NCBI GenBank assembly: GCA_031289285.1
Contig: JAITPT010000073.1
Span: forward strand, 1 to 17,687
Source of the DNA: Puniceicoccales bacterium
GTDB taxonomy: Bacteria > Verrucomicrobiota > Verrucomicrobiia > Opitutales > UBA953
Length of the DNA stretch: 17,687 bases
Direction of reading: 5' to 3'
How positions within the stretch are numbered: the stretch's first letter is position 1; every line of letters starts with the position of its first letter. The position numbers and the translations under genes are program-made. The notes beneath the pieces were generated by a model. That model saw nothing but the letters and a program-made list of their open reading frames with translations, had not been told where the DNA came from and did not search any database. Below, one piece after another: positions 14,080-17,687 of the stretch.

Positions 14080-17000
14080 ATGAAAACACTCGTCATCGCC
14101 GAAAAACCCTCCGTCGCAGCAGACCTCGCCCGCGTCCTCAAAGTCCCAAAAAAGGACGACTATTACGAAAACACCGACCACGTCATCTACTCCGCCGTCG
14201 GACACTGCGTAGAACTCGAGATGCCCGAGGATATTGACCCCAAACTGCGTCACTGGCGGTTCGACACCCTCCCCATCGTCCCAGAAAACTTCGGCCTCAA
14301 GCCCGCCCCCAAAACCCGCGAACGCCTCTCGCGCCTCAAACAACTCCTCAACCGCCGCGATGTCTCCGCCGTCGTCAATGCCTGCGATGCCGGACGCGAG
14401 GGCGAACTCATTTTCGCCTACATCTACCAGTTCACAAAATCAAAACTCCCCGTCAAACGCGCATGGATGCAAACCATGACCGCCGACGGCATCCGCAACG
14501 CCTTCGACGCCCTGCGCGACGGCCCCGAAATGGCCGGCCTCGAAGCCGCCGCCCGCTGCCGCAGCGAGAGCGACTGGCTCATCGGCATCAACGGCACCCG
14601 CGTCATCACCAAACGCATGTTTGGCGCTGGCGGCAAAGGAAACGTCGCCACCGTCGGGCGCGTCCAGACGCCCACCCTCGCCATCGTCGTCAAACGCGAA
14701 CGCGAAATACGCGCCTTCGTCCCCCGCGATTACTGGCGCGTCAACACCGACTTCGCCATCGCCAACGGCACCTACCTCGGAGCCTTCCAACGCCCCGATT
14801 TCAAAAAGAACCCCACCGACGAGCACGACCGCATCGAGCGCCTCTGGAACGAAACCTCCGCCAACACAATTGCCGACGCCGCCCGCGCCGCTGCCGACGC
14901 CGCCGTCACCGAAGAGAAAAAAGCCGCCACCCAAGCCGCCCCGCGCCTCTACGACCTCACCACACTCCAACGCGAAGCCAACTCCCGCTTCGGCCTCCCC
15001 GCCCGCCGCACACTCCAAATCGCCCAAGCCCTCTACGAGCACCACAAAGTCGTCACCTACCCACGCACAGATTCGCGCGCCCTCCCCGAAGACTACATCC
15101 CCATCTGCAAACAAACACTCGGCAAACTCTCCGGCGACCTCGCCACCCACGCCGCCAAAGCACTCGACGCGGGTTACGTCCACCCCAACAAACGCATCTT
15201 CAACAACGCCCAAATCAGCGACCACTTTGCAATCATCCCCACCGGTGCCACCTCCACCAAACTCGACGAATACGAAAGCAAAATCTACGACATGATTGCC
15301 CGCCGCTTCGTCGCCGCATTTTACCCACCCGCCGAATACGACGTCACCACGCGCATCTCCACCATCACCCCGCCCGCCCCACTCGCCGTCCGTTTCGACG
15401 CCGACGAGAACTCCCCAAAAACCACCCTCGCCAAACTCGACTTCAAAACCGAAGGCAAAGTCCTCACCAACCCCGGCTGGCTCGCCGTCTATGGAAAAAC
15501 AACCCTCGAAGACGACGCCTCCGAAACCCCAAAAAAGTCTGCCGCCGCCAACGCCAAAGCCAACTCCTCCGAATCCGCCGCCGCCCTCCCTGCCCTCTCC
15601 GCCGCCGACGGCAAACCACCGCGAGCAAAAATCGCCGCCGTCCACCTCCTCAAAGAAGTCACCAAACCCCCGCCGCGTTACACCGAAGCCACACTCCTCT
15701 CCGCAATGGAAGGTGCCGGCAAACTCGTGGACGACGAAGAACTCGGTGCCGCAATGAAAGAACGTGGCCTCGGAACCCCCGCCACACGCGCCGAAATCAT
15801 CGAAGGTCTCCTCTCCCAAAATTACCTCGAACGCCCCGTCGGGCGGCGCGAACTCGCCCCAACACAAAAAGCAGAAACCCTCCTCGACTTCCTCGCCGCC
15901 GTCGGTGCCGACGCCCTCACAAAACCCGACATGACCGGCGAATGGGAATACAAACTCCGCCAAATGGAACAGGGGAAATACAAACGCACCAACTTCATGT
16001 CCGAAATCGTCGAAGTCACCACCGGCATCGTCGAACGCACAAAAAAATACTCCGAAATCGAAGGCGAAACCACCCTCACCGACATCCCCTCCCCCACCGA
16101 CAACAAACCACTCATCGAAACACTCCGCGCCTACAAATCCCAAGACGGCATCCTCACCCTCTACAAAGTCATCGCCGGAAGAAAGTTCTCAATAGACGAA
16201 ATCCGCGCCCTCGCCACAACCGGCGAAATCGGCCCCTTCGACGACTTCACCTCCCCGCGAACCGGAAAACACTTCACCGCAAAAGTCCGCATCGCCGACG
16301 ACCCCAAAAAAGAAGGCGCAAAACGCGCCGAGTTTGACTTCGGAGAAAAAACACAAACCGCCGACCTCGTCCCGTTTTGGAGCGACCCCTCCGGCAAAGA
16401 ACTCTGCGAAGCCGCCACCGATTATGTCCTGCGCGCCCCTGCCGCCGAGGCTGGCGCGTGGAAAGAACTCTTCAAAGTCGGGCGTTTCATGTGTCAAAAA
16501 GAGATTGACCGTGCGCAAGCAGTCCGCCTCGTCACCGAAGGCAAAACCGACCTCATCAAAGACTTTATTTCAAAAAAAGGACGTCCCTTTGACGCCTTCC
16601 TCGTCCGCTCTGGTGCCCGCGTCCGCTGGGAGTTTCCGCCCCGCGAAAGCCGCGCCAAAAACGGCGGTGCTGCCGCTGCGGACAGCTCTGGCGCGGACGG
16701 CGCGGACGGCGCGGACAATGCGGACGGCGACGCTGGTGCCAAGCCTCGTGCCCGTCGGGTCTCGGCGCGCAACGTCCCCATTGACCTCGCGGCTTCTGAG
16801 AAAATCGGTCCGGCTGGCGTGGAGTTTCCCAACGCAACGCTTTTCCGCACGGATACTGCCTACATTGTAGTGCGCGACTACGACATTGATGCTGGCGACC
16901 CACATGCGATTTTCCGAGTCTCACGGCAGCTCTGTGGCAAGGAGTTACCGGATGACGAGGTTCGCAAGCTCACTAACTTTGGGCGCACCGAGGCCATTGA

Positions 17001-17094
17001 GGGTTTTGTCTCCAAGCACGGCAAGCCCTTCACCGCCTTCCTCGTCCTCTCCAAAGACCGCACCAGAGCCGAATTCGAGTTTCCCTCGAGGTAG
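14080..17094 (+). CDS. topB: DNA topoisomerase III (type IA) with C-terminal repeats
   Basis: The protein has 1004 residues, longer than E. coli TopB (about 650). It is predicted to cut single-stranded DNA and decatenate or relax replication and recombination intermediates. The Toprim domain starts MKTLVIAEKPSVAADLARVL (E8) and includes VVNACDAGREGELIFAYIY (D103). The type IA core follows, with GRVQTPTLAIVVKRE and the catalytic tyrosine Y327 in VVTYPRTDSRALPEDY. RYTEATLLSAMEGAGK and ERGLGTPATRAEIIEGLL complete the core. After about residue 675, three related segments follow (about 678-775, 776-850, 916-1004), each ending like GF.SK.GKPF.AFLVL..FEFP, as in topoisomerase C-terminal repeats. No Cys4 zinc fingers are seen. 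A linker near 855-890 is Ala/Asp/Gly-rich. The start follows directly from the conserved N-terminus. Confidence 0.95.
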   Translation: MKTLVIAEKPSVAADLARVLKVPKKDDYYENTDHVIYSAVGHCVELEMPEDIDPKLRHWRFDTLPIVPENFGLKPAPKTRERLSRLKQLLNRRDVSAVVNACDAGREGELIFAYIYQFTKSKLPVKRAWMQTMTADGIRNAFDALRDGPEMAGLEAAARCRSESDWLIGINGTRVITKRMFGAGGKGNVATVGRVQTPTLAIVVKREREIRAFVPRDYWRVNTDFAIANGTYLGAFQRPDFKKNPTDEHDRIERLWNETSANTIADAARAAADAAVTEEKKAATQAAPRLYDLTTLQREANSRFGLPARRTLQIAQALYEHHKVVTYPRTDSRALPEDYIPICKQTLGKLSGDLATHAAKALDAGYVHPNKRIFNNAQISDHFAIIPTGATSTKLDEYESKIYDMIARRFVAAFYPPAEYDVTTRISTITPPAPLAVRFDADENSPKTTLAKLDFKTEGKVLTNPGWLAVYGKTTLEDDASETPKKSAAANAKANSSESAAALPALSAADGKPPRAKIAAVHLLKEVTKPPPRYTEATLLSAMEGAGKLVDDEELGAAMKERGLGTPATRAEIIEGLLSQNYLERPVGRRELAPTQKAETLLDFLAAVGADALTKPDMTGEWEYKLRQMEQGKYKRTNFMSEIVEVTTGIVERTKKYSEIEGETTLTDIPSPTDNKPLIETLRAYKSQDGILTLYKVIAGRKFSIDEIRALATTGEIGPFDDFTSPRTGKHFTAKVRIADDPKKEGAKRAEFDFGEKTQTADLVPFWSDPSGKELCEAATDYVLRAPAAEAGAWKELFKVGRFMCQKEIDRAQAVRLVTEGKTDLIKDFISKKGRPFDAFLVRSGARVRWEFPPRESRAKNGGAAAADSSGADGADGADNADGDAGAKPRARRVSARNVPIDLAASEKIGPAGVEFPNATLFRTDTAYIVVRDYDIDAGDPHAIFRVSRQLCGKELPDDEVRKLTNFGRTEAIEGFVSKHGKPFTAFLVLSKDRTRAEFEFPSR

Positions 17095-17135
17095 GCGGTG
17101 GCGCGGGGCAAGGCAGGGGAGCTTTGCGGGAAACA

Positions 17136-17153
17136 CCTATACGACTTATGGCA
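17136..17153. repeat. Two units resembling the 9-bp CCTATANGA minisatellite
   Basis: CCTATACGA is identical to a unit in the 2822-2884 array and CTTATGGCA is a diverged neighbour. A G-rich, pyrimidine-matched flank (CCTGCCTTGC in reverse complement, 17108-17117) also resembles CCTGCCTTGC at 2926-2935 beside that array. Confidence 0.5.
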
Positions 17154-17524
17154 TTTTCTACCAAGATAGAGACATTAACATCACCTTGGGCAACCCCTTT
17201 GGGGTTGTGGTGTGTTGTTGCGCTAACCCAGGGTAGGCGTTCGTTCCTCACGCCAACCCTGGGCTTTGTTAGGCAACCCCTTCGGGGTTGTGATACAGCC
17301 GAAAAACACTCGTTCGTTTTTGCGACAAAACATCCTGTGTTTCAAGGAGTTGTATTTTGTGCAAACGGTGTCTTGCTACCCCAAAGGGGTCACACAACAA
17401 TGCCCAGGGTTGGCGTGAGGAACGAACGCCTACCCTGGGTTAGAATGCCCCCTCTCCCCAACCCCAAAGGGGTTGCCCAATACTGACCAATACAATGTTC
17501 CTATCTTGAGCGAAAATACCATAG
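17145..17524. repeat. Inverted pair of long hairpin-bearing repeats
   Basis: The left arm (17145-17290) and right arm (17377-17524) are imperfect reverse complements around an unrelated centre of about 86 bp. Each arm carries two short palindromes of the CAACCCC/GGGGTTG type (17191-17207 and 17274-17290 left; 17378-17390 and 17459-17475 right). Between them is a larger hairpin, CCCAGGGT-GGCG with CGCC-ACCCTGGG (17227-17263 left; 17403-17439 right). The outer ends match as CTTATGGCATTTT and AAAATACCATAG. The hairpin cores are almost identical between arms while the joining bases differ. Confidence 0.85.
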
Positions 17525-17552
17525 TTGAAACAAACCGGTAGCTAAAAACGGT

Positions 17553-17575
17553 GTGTCCCTGCGGGACGCTTTTTT
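17553..17575 (+). terminator. Terminator-like hairpin with T-run
   Basis: GTGTCCC (17553-17559) pairs with GGGACGC (17563-17569) around TGC with one G-T pair, followed by six T residues. It is the first good intrinsic terminator on the plus strand after topB, but 460 bp downstream, so it may serve another transcript or be part of the repeat family. Confidence 0.6.
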
Positions 17576-17600
17576 AAGTCAGCGCACAATTTCAACAACT

Positions 17601-17665
17601 GGCGACTGAAAGTCGCCAGGCCGCGCCCGCGCTTTGGGCGCGGGCTTTCGGCGACTGAAGTCGCC
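17601..17665. repeat. Three consecutive GC-rich hairpins
   Basis: GGCGACT-GAA-AGTCGCC (17601-17617), GCCCGCGC with GCGCGGGC (17625-17645) and GGCGACT-GA-AGTCGCC (17650-17665) stand in a row. The first and third are almost the same. No long T-run follows. Confidence 0.75.
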
Positions 17666-17687
17666 GCCCCGTTTTGCCGCGCACCAC

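Larger units (their letters stand above)
17095..17687. other. Repeat-rich, gene-free right margin
   Basis: No credible gene is seen after topB. The stretch holds two units of the 9-bp minisatellite (17136-17153), a large inverted pair of hairpin repeats (17145-17524), a terminator-like hairpin (17553-17575) and three GC-rich hairpins (17601-17665). An open frame through the inverted pair is just translated repeat. Confidence 0.75.

Noticed and set aside
14440..16143. Long open frames opposite and alongside topB (567 and 624 codons)
   Set aside because: They are shadows caused by high GC and strong codon bias; compositions (Gly/Phe/Val- or Arg/His-rich) match no family while the topB frame has all motifs.
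17124..17486. Open frame of about 120 codons through the inverted repeats
   Set aside because: It lies almost wholly in the mirrored hairpin repeats, has no domain, and its composition follows the repeat rather than the codon use of neighbouring genes.

Overview
The window is about 17.7 kb of a GC-rich bacterial chromosome. It carries ten full-length housekeeping or metabolic genes separated by unusually repeat-rich intergenic DNA. Lipid II flippase and DnaA show a typical peptidoglycan-making bacterium. The protein style, the exported TIM-barrel sugar isomerase, the phosphoserine phosphatase resembling the eukaryotic enzyme, the near absence of Shine-Dalgarno sites and the dispersed hairpin repeats together suggest Verrucomicrobiota, perhaps Opitutae. 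That placement is an inference from memory of such genomes and was not tested by a search.

Left part (1-5825): a gene-free margin; murJ (lipid II flippase, minus); a Bax inhibitor-1 family membrane protein (minus); a divergent spacer with a 9-bp minisatellite; and pheT (plus) without pheS. pheT converges on a HAD phosphatase/phosphomutase gene (minus) across a spacer with hairpins and the first full copy of a dispersed repeat.

Middle (5826-9889): between the HAD gene and dnaA (minus) lies about 0.8 kb without a gene. It holds two near-identical 128-bp repeats, a truncated third copy and a 163-nt imperfect hairpin closed by a perfect 17-bp inverted repeat. dnaA and a serB-like gene (plus) diverge from a 488-bp spacer with two perfect TTATTCACA DnaA boxes, which is the best origin (oriC) candidate. 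Four of the five genes to its left read leftward and four of the five to its right read rightward.

Right part (9890-17687): speA (arginine decarboxylase, plus); a spacer with two identical 42-bp repeats related to the HAD-dnaA repeats; a secreted sugar phosphate isomerase/epimerase-like gene (plus); a convincing intrinsic terminator, probably bidirectional; trpG/pabA (minus); and topB (plus) with three C-terminal repeats. The last 0.6 kb has no gene and holds a large pair of inverted hairpin repeats, a terminator-like hairpin and three GC-rich hairpins.

The genes serve separate processes: cell wall, translation, replication and topology, and serine, polyamine and tryptophan/folate metabolism. 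No multi-gene operon is evident apart from possible murJ/BI-1 and serB/speA co-transcription. I found no defence system, prophage, transposase gene, CRISPR array, rRNA or tRNA. The most unusual content is the intergenic repeat and hairpin system.
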